The notes: generated from the sequence alone by a model not told the origin. A stretch of 6,875 nt of DNA from DATLFP01 sp035540955 (GCA_035540955.1 DATLFP010000139.1:1-6875), one strand, 5' to 3'; counted from the first letter of the stretch, positions 1-6,380 are shown. Translations and numbers: made by a program.

Positions 1-90
1 GCCCGCCGGCAGGGTCTCGCCCGAGCCCGGGAGGAAAGGCTCGCCTACCATCGCCGGACCGACACTGACCACCCCGAGGAGACCTCGTGA
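1..90 (+). CDS. Possible C-terminal tail of an unidentified protein (partial, cut by window edge)
   Basis: Frame 1 is open from the first base to a TGA at 88-90, giving 29 residues rich in Arg and Glu (it includes RAREERLAYHRR) and ending DHPEETS. Third codon positions are mostly G or C, as in the certain genes of this window, and the composition suits a charged helical C-terminus. No domain can be named from so short a piece. The opposite strand offers a competing reading: an ATG at 51 running off the left edge (MVGEPFLPGSGETLPAG), with no convincing ribosome binding site. The two readings share codon boundaries, so composition separates them poorly. The plus-strand reading is only mildly preferred. 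Confidence 0.35.
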   Translation, partial: ARRQGLARAREERLAYHRRTDTDHPEETS

Positions 91-348
91 CTTGGTTCAT
101 TTCCAAGCCGATCTCCGCGGTTAAGTCAGACACACCTCAACCGCCGCGAGGAGGGGACCCCGAAGGAGCACGGGTCCGTAGCACACGCCGTCATCAGCGC
201 ACGTCCCGGGCCCTCGAGGCCGTAGAGAACCCAGATCCGTTCGACGTCGCTGGTGGCGCTCACCCACATGACGGTCAGCGCCACCGCGCCCGTGCCGGCC
301 GGCACCACCGCCGCCAACGGTGGGGCGGGCTGGTGGCCCGGCGCCTCC

Positions 349-717
349 TCAGTAGTTGAAGACCAGCGCGCCACCCTCGGTGAACTCGTACAGGGACGGC
401 GCGCCCTTGACCTCAGCGCCCTCGGTCCACTCGGCGCTCTCCATGCCGCGCACCTTCACGCAGACGGGACAGGCGAAGAAGCGGCCGCCCTTCTCGACGT
501 ACTCGGCGTGCAGATCGGAGATCGACGGTGCGTTCGGTACGTTGACCTTGGCGGCGAAGCCCTTGGTGGCGACATGGATGCCGTCCTTGGTCAGCCACAT
601 CAGCGCCTGCTTCCCCGCCCGGAGCGCCTCCACGCCCAACAGGTAGGCGATGAGGACGCTCTCTGCGTCATCCTCTGCATGGGTGAGCCCGACCACGACC
701 TTGTCGTCAGCGGCCAC
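349..717 (-). CDS. DsrE/DsrF-like family small protein
   Basis: This 122-residue protein resembles the DsrE/DsrF/DrsH-like family: small cytoplasmic alpha/beta proteins, some of which carry sulfur on a cysteine in sulfur-relay pathways, while many in actinobacteria are uncharacterised. Seen here: a first beta strand KVVVGLTHAEDD (residues 6-17), a helix around 18-34, the strand QALMWLTKDG (37-46), and a late FFACPVCVKVRGM segment (80-92) with a CxxC pair, Cys83 and Cys86, where family members carry their functional cysteine. The GTG at 717 is chosen because AAGGAGGA lies just upstream; the frame stays open to 837, but that extension is Arg-rich and unlike the family. It appears monocistronic, with no convincing gene downstream. 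The sulfur-carrier role is a family inference; the substrate cannot be told. Confidence 0.8.
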   Translation of the reverse strand: MAADDKVVVGLTHAEDDAESVLIAYLLGVEALRAGKQALMWLTKDGIHVATKGFAAKVNVPNAPSISDLHAEYVEKGGRFFACPVCVKVRGMESAEWTEGAEVKGAPSLYEFTEGGALVFNY

Positions 718-720
718 GTT

Positions 721-728
721 TCCTCCTT
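721..728 (-). promoter_or_regulatory. Strong ribosome binding site that fixes the DsrE-like start
   Basis: On the minus strand the sequence AAGGAGGA ends three bases before the GTG at 717. It nearly perfectly complements the 16S rRNA 3' end. It supports GTG 717 over the upstream in-frame starts reaching 837. Confidence 0.75.
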
Positions 729-987
729 GCGCGTCGTCCGACGTGAACATCGAACTGGTCAAGCCAACTACACCACACCGCCGGCACGGGTGCCGCCGTC
801 TCCGCCTCGTCCAGCTGCCCAACGACGGATCTCGCACCGACGGGCCTACAGATCGAGTCGCTCCTCACCATGACGACCACCCGAGCACGGCAGGGGATCC
901 CGTCGCCAGTTGGCGCTGGCAGCGGCGGGTGCTTCCTTCGGAGAAAAGGTCGGGACGACCTCGCGGAGCTGCGATGTACTGGTGGTC

Positions 988-1407
988 ATGTTCGCCGCCA
1001 CTCCCGACCCGCCGTACACCGCGGTCATCTTCACGTCGCGGCGCACCACCTCGGACGACGCCGAGTATGGCCGTGCCGCAGAGCGCATGGAAGAACTGGC
1101 AGGGAGGCAGCCGGGCTACCTCGGGATCGAGTCTGCGCGCGATTCCCGGACCAGGTTCGGCATCACCGTCTCCTACTGGGAGACGGAGGCCGCCGCGAGA
1201 TCCTGGAAGCAGGTTGCCGACCACCTCCGAGTCCAGCGACTCGGAGCGGCCAAGTGGTACGAGCGTTACCACGTCCGCATTGCGACGGTCGGCCGGGCGT
1301 ACGACCGGCGAACGGACCGGCGTCAGGACCTTTCCACCAACGAGGGGTGTCGGCAGGAGACCGGGTCGCGCCGCCCTGCGAACGGCGAGGTCCGTCACTG
1401 GGCGTGA
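988..1407 (+). CDS. Antibiotic biosynthesis monooxygenase (ABM)-like domain protein
   Basis: The 139-residue product matches small actinobacterial ABM-like proteins, which form dimeric alpha-beta barrels; some relatives are cofactor-free oxygenases or heme-degrading enzymes, but most of this subgroup is uncharacterised. Visible in order: first strand YTAVIFTSRRT (10-20), a helix with RAAERMEELAGRQPGYLG (29-46), IESARDSRTRFGITVSYW (47-64), a helix EAAARSWKQVADHL (67-80), then the characteristic KWYERYHVRIATVGRAY (89-105). The domain would normally end about residue 108. Here some 31 further residues, polar and Arg-rich, run to the TGA, perhaps because an ancestral stop was lost. The ATG at 988 has only a weak upstream GGAG (965-968), and a GTG at 982 is also in frame, so the start is uncertain by a few codons. 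It is divergent from the DsrE-like gene across 270 bases. The catalytic role is not established. Confidence 0.8.
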   Translation: MFAATPDPPYTAVIFTSRRTTSDDAEYGRAAERMEELAGRQPGYLGIESARDSRTRFGITVSYWETEAAARSWKQVADHLRVQRLGAAKWYERYHVRIATVGRAYDRRTDRRQDLSTNEGCRQETGSRRPANGEVRHWA

Positions 1408-1717
1408 ACCACGGGTCGCGAGGGTGCCGGGCGCGATCCCCCGAGGGGCCCAATCCCAGCTCCGCCGAGCGCTCGTGGAGCGGGAATGAGGAGCCCCGCA
1501 CGACGTCGAGCTCGGCAGCGCAATGCGCCAGCTCGAGGTCCCCGAGCACGGGTCCCCTTGGCAACGGCCAAGAGGTCGACCGCTCGGCCGCGGCGCGATC
1601 GGTTGGTGTCGGGACTCGAGGTGGCTCCTGCCATGGCGCGCTCCTGTCTCGTGGGATCGACGCCGATGCGGCGGCTCTCGGTCGGATCTCCTGTACGCGA
1701 ACGGCTCCGTGCGGCGC
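1408..1717. other. About 310 bases without a convincing gene
   Basis: Both strands carry overlapping Arg/Pro/Gly-rich open frames of the kind GC-rich DNA produces by chance. The best candidate is a minus-strand frame entering at a TTG at 1564 and reading through SFPLHERSAELGLGPSG. Its third positions are GC-rich, but it has no ribosome binding site, overlaps the ABM-like gene, and resembles no family I know. Another minus-strand ATG near 1633 has a CAGGAG upstream, but its product is strongly Arg-rich. I see no clear rho-independent terminator between the two convergent neighbours. Confidence 0.4.
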
Positions 1718-2089
1718 TCAACGCCGAACGGCCGGCACCGTCAGCCTGAACTCGGCGGGCTCGCCCCTCGACGTGGTCCCCGTGACGATCACCTCCTGGG
1801 GATCCGGACCGCCGAGGACCCCGGCGCTTGCGCCGTCGGTCGCCACGCGCCCGGCTGCGTCGATGTCGATGGTGATGGGCTCGCCACCCCCTGCCATGCT
1901 CACGGTCGCATCGGAGGTCGGCTCGAAGCCCTGGCCCTCGATGCGGTAGCTCGAGGGACCGCCGACCAGGCACAGCTCCGCCGGCCCCGACCGCCCACAG
2001 ATCTCACGCGCCTCTGACCCGCAGCCGGCGACGAGAAGGGCGAACCCCACGACGATCGGCGCGGCGAGCGAACGGCGTCTCGATGGCAT
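1718..2089 (-). CDS. Small secreted lipoprotein, probable Ig-like beta-sandwich domain
   Basis: This 123-residue protein starts MPSRRRSLAAPIVVGFALL and has a clear lipobox LVAGC with Cys23 as the predicted lipidated residue, so it should be tethered to the outer face of the cytoplasmic membrane. Two further cysteines (31 and 40) lie just beyond and could form a disulfide. Residues about 46-118 read as a run of short strands: SYRIEGQGFEPTSDATVSM, then PITIDIDAAGRVATDG, then QEVIVTGTTSRGEPAEFRL. The GxGFEP...V pattern followed by a D-x-x-G-x turn and a final TxTx-like strand resembles small bacterial Ig-like or neocarzinostatin-like sandwiches; that fold is an inference. The ATG at 2089 is preceded closely by GGGGGAG on the minus strand and makes a standard signal peptide, whereas the longer frame upstream to 2314 is Arg-rich noise. 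I recognise no specific function. Confidence 0.8.
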   Translation of the reverse strand: MPSRRRSLAAPIVVGFALLVAGCGSEAREICGRSGPAELCLVGGPSSYRIEGQGFEPTSDATVSMAGGGEPITIDIDAAGRVATDGASAGVLGGPDPQEVIVTGTTSRGEPAEFRLTVPAVRR

Positions 2090-2177
2090 CGCTCCCCCGT
2101 CCCTACGACGCTGGCGGCGGTCCGAGACCGCCGACGCCCCGCTGATCGATCGTGCGCGCACCGTTCGCCTCCCCTCG

Positions 2178-2496
2178 TCACCCGGCCGACGCCGGCGGAT
2201 GCACCCTTGGACGTACGAACGGTGGATCGGCCTCCCTGGAACCCGAGCTCGTGATGAAAGGCGTGGCCGTCGGAGGTGCGGCGTTCCTGCCCACCGCCGA
2301 CTTGATGCGGACATGCGCCGGCGCGGCGGCCAGGTAGCAGGCGCTTCCGCGAACCGCGGCCCGGCGGCTGCGCGGCCCGGCCACGGCCATCCCCGCGGCG
2401 GCGGCCGCCCACGTGGGCGGGCGCTTCAGCTTGTCCGCCACCTTGGCCGAAGCGGGTCACCCCCTTGCGCGAGCCCTCCTTCACCATCTCGGTCAT
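2178..2496 (-). pseudogene. Remnant of a PAP2-family (phosphatidic acid phosphatase-like) protein, frameshifted and truncated
   Basis: A minus-strand frame from the ATG at 2496 reads MTEMVKEGSRKGVTRFGQ. Near 2441-2445 the recognisable protein continues in another frame with VADKLKRPPTWAAAAAGM, then PRSRRAAVRGSACYLAAAPA, then IKSAVGRNAAPPTATPFITSS, ending at a TGA at 2178. This resembles the N-terminal half of actinobacterial PAP2-family membrane phosphatases, in which (V/I)K..VGR.RPP is followed by SSFPSGH. Here the phosphatase SGH motif is not intact: after ITSS the frame degenerates. A nearby alternative frame reads SKGASAGV, possibly a worn SGHASAGV. The downstream catalytic half is absent, since the next gene begins at 2089. 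The GTG at 2441 could still give an 87-residue product without an active site. The PAP2 assignment rests on remembered family patterns; confidence is moderate. Confidence 0.5.
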
Positions 2497-2651
2497 CAAC
2501 GCATCTTCTGCTCGCTGCGCCCGGCCCATGCCTCTCCGATCGGGAATCGTCTGCGACCGTGCGCAACGCACGAACGGTCGTCCCGATCACCTCGCCACCC
2601 CGGGCGGGAGGCCACCAGTCGTGCGCCAGCACGAGCCAGGGCCATGGATCG

Positions 2652-3260
2652 TCAAGAACCGGGTCCGTTCCCGATGTTCGGTGACGGGCCGACGTGGACA
2701 TCGCCATCCCCACGATCGTCGTCGATCACCGGACGAAGGTCCTGGAGCAGTTGCGAGCGCGCCCGGGCGACGCGCGAGCGGATGGTCCCGACGGCACAGG
2801 CGCACACCTCGGCCGCCTCGGCATAACTGAGACCGACGATCTGCGTGAGGACGAAGGCGGCTCGCCGGTCGTGGTCGAGTCCCCCGAGGAGGTGGACGAG
2901 CTCGACGAGCCCGCCTGCCTCCGAGGCGGGGCCTTCCGGCGGCTGACGACTGATGCGCTCGTTCAGCCGTCTGCGGCGGCGCCCCTCGCGGATCGCGTCG
3001 GCCACCGTCCGCCGGGCGATCGAGAACAGCCAGGTCCGGGCCGTGGACTCGCCCCGGAAATGGGGCAGGGCGCGCAGCACCCGGACGAAGACGTCGTTGG
3101 TGAGGTCGTCGGCCCGACCGGGTTCGTCGGCGAGAGCGGCGCAGAACCGCCAGATGTCGCGGTAGGTGGCGCGGGCGAAGGCACCCAGGGCCACAGGGTC
3201 GCCGTCACGGGCGGCGACGAGGAGCTGGGTGAGGATGCCGCCGTCCGGTTCTCGATCCAC
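2652..3260 (-). CDS. ECF-type RNA polymerase sigma factor (sigma-70 family)
   Basis: This 202-residue protein has the two-domain ECF layout. Region 2 covers about residues 25-95, with YRDIWRFCAALADEPGRADD, the core-binding DDLTNDVFVRVLRALPHFRG segment (51-70) and TARTWLFSIARRTVADAIRE (73-92) for the -10 element. Region 4 covers about 125-175, with LSYAEAAEVCACAVGTIRSR (144-162) as the helix-turn-helix for the -35 element. A 30-residue linker joins them. It resembles the SigC-like branch of actinobacterial ECF factors, where a Cys-rich turn before VGTIRSRVARAR is common. The last 25 residues are acidic and Gly-rich and look unstructured. The assigned start is a GTG at 3260 with no ribosome binding site, so initiation may be leaderless or slightly downstream. 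It is head-to-head with the zf-HC2 gene, its likely partner. Control of the adjacent copper operon is inferred from position. Confidence 0.92.
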   Translation of the reverse strand: MDREPDGGILTQLLVAARDGDPVALGAFARATYRDIWRFCAALADEPGRADDLTNDVFVRVLRALPHFRGESTARTWLFSIARRTVADAIREGRRRRRLNERISRQPPEGPASEAGGLVELVHLLGGLDHDRRAAFVLTQIVGLSYAEAAEVCACAVGTIRSRVARARSQLLQDLRPVIDDDRGDGDVHVGPSPNIGNGPGS

Positions 3261-3283
3261 GGCGCAACTGATAGCAGCCGGCC

Positions 3284-3311
3284 GGAACTTTCGCGCCGTC
3301 TCGTGCGACTA
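3284..3311 (+). promoter_or_regulatory. Candidate ECF promoter for the anti-sigma/copper operon
   Basis: The 57-base divergent gap contains GGAACTT at 3284-3290, the classic ECF -35 core GGAAC, followed after 17 bases by CGACTA at 3306-3311 as a possible -10. With standard spacing transcription would start at about 3317-3319, on the ATG at 3318 itself. No Shine-Dalgarno sequence precedes that ATG, which fits a leaderless message. The motif is seen in the sequence; its use and its dependence on the neighbouring sigma factor are inferred. Confidence 0.45.
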
Positions 3312-3317
3312 CCTGGC

Positions 3318-3932
3318 ATGCAGTGCGAACACGCCCGCGAAGCCATGTCCGCCCTCATCGACGGCGAGGATCCCGGCGCGGCGGCCGAAGAGGTCGCCGC
3401 CCACCTGGCGAGGTGCGGCGCCTGCGAGAGATGGCGGCAGGATCTCGACGCGCGCCCGAGTGTCGTGGCGATGACCGCCGCACCGGGCGAACACGTCCTC
3501 CCTGCCGTGCTGGGGGCGCTCTCGCGCGAGCGCGCTGCCGTCGAGGAGGAGCGGGAGCGCCGAGCGCTGGCGCCGTGGCGGATCGGGCTCGTGGTCGTGG
3601 CCGTGACCCAGCCGCTGTTGGTCCTCCCGTCGTTGGTGTCTGCTCAGTGGCTGGGCCATGCACACGACGCGCGCGAGATCGGTTCCTGGCACCTGGCGCT
3701 GGCCGTCGGCTTCCTCTTCGCCGCCCATCGGCCCGCCCGCGCCTGGGGGATGCTCCCGCTGGTGGCCGCGCTGGTCGCCGCCCTCGTCGTCACCGCCGGG
3801 ATCGACATGGCAAACGGCAACGCCGGTTTGGCCAGCGAGCTTGCCCATGCCGTGGACGTCGGTGGCCTGGCCTGCCTGTGGGCGCTGTCGGCCCGGGTGC
3901 CACGGCCAGCCATACGGCCACGACCGGTATGA
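3318..3932 (+). CDS. zf-HC2 domain membrane protein, probable anti-sigma factor
   Basis: This 204-residue protein begins with a zinc-binding anti-sigma (ZAS/zf-HC2) domain: MQCEHAREAMSALIDGE, then AAHLARCGACERW with His29-x3-Cys33-x2-Cys36, and Cys3 or His5 as the likely remaining ligand. A linker with a charged helix (69-84) leads to about four membrane segments: 88-108, 124-138, 144-161 and 177-193. Arg-rich stretches at 80-88, 138-142 and 193-202 place the ZAS domain and the C-terminus in the cytoplasm. The usual role of this family is to hold an ECF sigma factor at the membrane until a signal releases it; the partner here should be the divergent sigma at 2652-3260. ATG 3318 is chosen because it starts exactly at the conserved ZAS motif, and the frame upstream is the antisense of the sigma gene. 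Its last codons overlap the CopC-CopD start, so it is the first gene of the copper operon. Confidence 0.88.
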   Translation: MQCEHAREAMSALIDGEDPGAAAEEVAAHLARCGACERWRQDLDARPSVVAMTAAPGEHVLPAVLGALSRERAAVEEERERRALAPWRIGLVVVAVTQPLLVLPSLVSAQWLGHAHDAREIGSWHLALAVGFLFAAHRPARAWGMLPLVAALVAALVVTAGIDMANGNAGLASELAHAVDVGGLACLWALSARVPRPAIRPRPV

Positions 3933-5665
3933 GGAGGGCGCTGCTCGCCGGCGTCGTCGTCATCGTCGCCCTGGTCCCGGCCCGCCCCACCGCGGCCCAT
4001 GCCGTGCTCCGCGCGTCGGAGCCGCTGGACCGCCAGGTGCTGGCCGAGGCGCCCGAGCGCGTCGTCCTGCGGTTCTCGGAGGCGGTGGCGGTGTCGCGTT
4101 CGAGCGTGCGCGTTCTCGACCACCACGGCGACACCGTCGTCGGACGTGGCGCCCGCCACGTGCCCGGTGACGATTCCCAGGTCGAGCTGGCCCTGCCCGA
4201 TCTCGGTGACGGGACGTACGTCGTCACCTGGCGGGTGGTGTCGGCCGATTCCCACCCGGCCGTCGGCGCCGTCAGCTTCCGTGTGGGCGAGGCGACCGAC
4301 GACTTCCACATCGGCGCCAGACTGCTGGAGGCGCCGGGCGGCGACCCCACCGTCGGCGTCGTCTTCGGCGTCGTGCGCTTCGCCTTGTTCGCCTCGGTGA
4401 TCCTCCTCGTCGGCGTCGGTGCCTTCGTCGCCGTGGTGTGGCCGGAGGGGAGGCGGCGGCAGGGCCCGCGCCGGCTTCTCGTCGCCGCCTGGGCCGGTGT
4501 CGTGGTGTCCACCATGGCGTCGATCGGGCTCCAGGGCGCCTACACGTCGGGCGGCGGGCTCGGCCGGGCCGTCTCGCCGAGCGTCGTCGGCGACGTGTTG
4601 CGCACCCGCTACGGCGACGCCGGCATCGCCCGCCTCGCGGTGCTCCTGGGCGCCGGAGCGGTCGCCCTCGTCCTCCGGCGGCCGCCGGCGCGTCCGCCGT
4701 TCGGTCCTCGGCGAGCGACGCTCGGCGCCTTGGCCGTCGCGGCGGCTGCGCTGGCTCTCCTGGCGTCGATCAGCTGGATCGGCCATGCCTCGACCGGCCG
4801 CTTCAGGGGGGCCGCCCTCGTGCTCGACGTCGTCCACCTGGCAGCGGTCAGCGTGTGGGTCGGGGGCCTGGTCGCTCTGCTCGCCTTCGTGCTGCGACGC
4901 CCACCACCCGAGGGCGAACACCGAGCCGGGGCAGTGGCCGTCCGGTTCTCGGCTGTTGCCCTGGCGGCCGTCGTCGCCATGGTGGCGACGGGAACGCTGC
5001 AGAGCTGGCGCCAGCTGGACGGCGTCGGCGAGCTCACCTCCACCACCTTCGGGCGGCTGCTCGTCGTGAAGGTGGCGCTCGTCGCCGGCATGCTGGTGGC
5101 CGGCGGCTTCAGCCGGCGAGCGGTGCGTGAGGCCCTGGCGTCGAGGTCGCCGGCGCTCAGCCCCGGGCCCGGTGCGGAAGCCCAGTCGCCGCCCGACCGG
5201 GTCGGCGTGCTCCGGCGCTGGGTCGGGTTGGAGGCGGCCGGTGCCGCCTTGGTCATCGCGGTCACGGCTGGGCTCGTCAACGCCGTTCCCGCCCGCTCTG
5301 CGGCCGACGTCACCGGGCCGGCCCTGCCCTTCTCCACCGAGCTCGCCAAGGACGGCGTGAAGCTGTCGGTGACCCTGGAGCCCGCCCGCACCGGGCTGGA
5401 CGACCTCCACGTGTACGTCATCTCGGAGGCGGGTCGCTTCGCCTCCGCCGGCCGGCCCATCGACGCGCTCGAGGTGTCGGCCACCCTGCGTCTCGCCGAG
5501 GGCGACACCGGTCCCATCGAGGTGCCCCTGGTGGAGAACGCTCCGGGTCACTGGTCGGCCTTCGGCTTTCCCATCCCCATCGCCGGCACCTGGGAGCTGG
5601 AGGTGGCGGCGCTCGTCAGCGACATCGACCTCGTCCGGGTCCGCACCGACGTGTCCATCCGATAG
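3929..5665 (+). CDS. CopC-CopD fusion copper protein with C-terminal YtkA-like domain
   Basis: This 578-residue membrane protein combines three modules. A signal peptide (1-23, ending PTAA) should be cut to expose His24. Then comes CopC (24-120), with AHAVLRASEP at its start and SADSHPAVGAVSFRVG (105-120). His24, Asp107 and His109 match the Cu(II) ligands of CopC. Residues about 143-455 form CopD, with roughly eight hydrophobic segments, ISWIGHASTGRF (281-292, His286) and LDVVHLAAVSVWVGGL (299-314, His303). The final part (about 467-578) is an outward beta domain like YtkA, containing FSTELAKDGVKLSVTLEP and ENAPGHWSAFGFPIPIAGTW. CopC/CopD proteins bind envelope copper and are linked to its uptake. 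The ATG at 3929 overlaps the preceding stop (ATGA) with no upstream ribosome binding site, implying translational coupling. This fusion is common in actinobacteria; transport direction is inferred. Confidence 0.93.
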   Translation: MRRALLAGVVVIVALVPARPTAAHAVLRASEPLDRQVLAEAPERVVLRFSEAVAVSRSSVRVLDHHGDTVVGRGARHVPGDDSQVELALPDLGDGTYVVTWRVVSADSHPAVGAVSFRVGEATDDFHIGARLLEAPGGDPTVGVVFGVVRFALFASVILLVGVGAFVAVVWPEGRRRQGPRRLLVAAWAGVVVSTMASIGLQGAYTSGGGLGRAVSPSVVGDVLRTRYGDAGIARLAVLLGAGAVALVLRRPPARPPFGPRRATLGALAVAAAALALLASISWIGHASTGRFRGAALVLDVVHLAAVSVWVGGLVALLAFVLRRPPPEGEHRAGAVAVRFSAVALAAVVAMVATGTLQSWRQLDGVGELTSTTFGRLLVVKVALVAGMLVAGGFSRRAVREALASRSPALSPGPGAEAQSPPDRVGVLRRWVGLEAAGAALVIAVTAGLVNAVPARSAADVTGPALPFSTELAKDGVKLSVTLEPARTGLDDLHVYVISEAGRFASAGRPIDALEVSATLRLAEGDTGPIEVPLVENAPGHWSAFGFPIPIAGTWELEVAALVSDIDLVRVRTDVSIR

Positions 5666-5687
5666 CCCACAACCAACAGGAGAAGCG

Positions 5688-6380
5688 ATGAAGAAGACCC
5701 GCGCGCTCGCCGTCGTCGCACCGATGGCGCTCGCCCTTGCCATCCCGGCGGCTGCGTCCGCCCACGTCACAGTGCAGCCTCCGGAGGCCGAGAAGGGTGG
5801 CTTCGCCAAGCTCGCTTTCCGGACGCCCAACGAGCGCGACGACGCCGGGACCGTCAAGCTCGAGGTCACCTTCCCGCCCGAGGCGCCCTTCGCCTTCTTC
5901 AACGTGCGAGCCGTCCCCGGATGGACGTCGACGGTCGAGAGAGCGACGCTGCCCCAGCCCCTCGAGGTCTTCGGGCGGACGATCAACGAGGCCGTGAGCA
6001 AGGTGACCTGGGAGGGCGGGACCATCCCGCCCGGGGGGTTCGAAGAGTTCGAGGTATCGGTCGGACCGCTGCCCGAGGATGCCGATCAGCTCGTCTTCAA
6101 GGCGCTTCAGACCTACAGCAGCGGTGAGGTGGTGCGCTGGATCGAGGTGCGTGAGCCCGGTGCGGCGGAGGACCCGGAGCACCCGGCGCCGGTGCTGGAG
6201 CTGGCCGACGCCGAGCCGGAGGATGCCAACGGCGAGTCGTCGGGCGCAAGTGCGTCTGCGGCCGTCGGCGACCTCGAGGAGGACGTCGACCGTGCCAACC
6301 GGCTCGCCGCCATCGCGGTGGCGTTAGCCGCGGCCGCCGCCGTCGTCAGCGTCCTCTCGGTCCGTCGCCGTCGGGCGTAG
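5688..6380 (+). CDS. YcnI/DUF1775 family envelope copper-binding protein
   Basis: This 230-residue exported protein has a signal peptide MKKTRALAVVAPMALALAIP ending AAASA, with His26 as the predicted first mature residue, matching the amino-terminal His that YcnI uses to bind Cu(II). The DUF1775 domain spans about 26-155: HVTVQPPEAEKGGFAKLAFR, then VKLEVTFPPEAPF, RAVPGWTSTVE, SKVTWEGGTIPPGGFEEFEV and SSGEVVRWIEV. A variable acidic, Ala/Ser-rich linker (156-203) leads to one C-terminal transmembrane helix (205-225) and RRRRA, so it should stay anchored with its domain outside. The start is firm: AGGAG at 5678-5682 precedes the ATG. It lies 22 bases after the CopC-CopD gene, a pairing often seen, and should act with it as a copper chaperone or acceptor; that role is inferred. 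Confidence 0.93.
   Translation: MKKTRALAVVAPMALALAIPAAASAHVTVQPPEAEKGGFAKLAFRTPNERDDAGTVKLEVTFPPEAPFAFFNVRAVPGWTSTVERATLPQPLEVFGRTINEAVSKVTWEGGTIPPGGFEEFEVSVGPLPEDADQLVFKALQTYSSGEVVRWIEVREPGAAEDPEHPAPVLELADAEPEDANGESSGASASAAVGDLEEDVDRANRLAAIAVALAAAAAVVSVLSVRRRRA

Noticed and set aside
87..359. Plus-strand frame starting GTG within a GTGA overlap and preceded by GAGGAG
   Set aside because: The ribosome binding site is attractive, but early codons have poor third-position GC, the rest is His/Arg-rich, and it runs antisense to the end of the DsrE-like gene.
126..374. Minus-strand frame just downstream of the DsrE-like gene (contains VALTVMWVSATSDVERIWVL)
   Set aside because: Part of it looks coding-like and GGAGG follows the DsrE stop, but no start codon sits at a suitable distance, the frame overlaps the end of the DsrE gene, and the ending is Arg/Ser-rich with no recognisable family.
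2694..3317. N-terminal extension of the zf-HC2 protein frame upstream of 3318
   Set aside because: It is the antisense of the sigma factor gene; the conserved ZAS domain begins exactly at the ATG at 3318.
3261..3317. A -10-like TGCTATCAG on the minus strand for the sigma gene
   Set aside because: It sits about seven bases before the GTG start but lacks a recognisable -35 element and the TAnnnT pattern, so it is too weak to call as a promoter.
3644..6025. Very long minus-strand open frame (793 codons) antisense to the CopC-CopD gene
   Set aside because: It is the mirror of a GC-rich membrane protein gene: its product is a low-complexity mix of Gly, Arg, Asp and His with no domain, and the sense strand has clear conserved domains.
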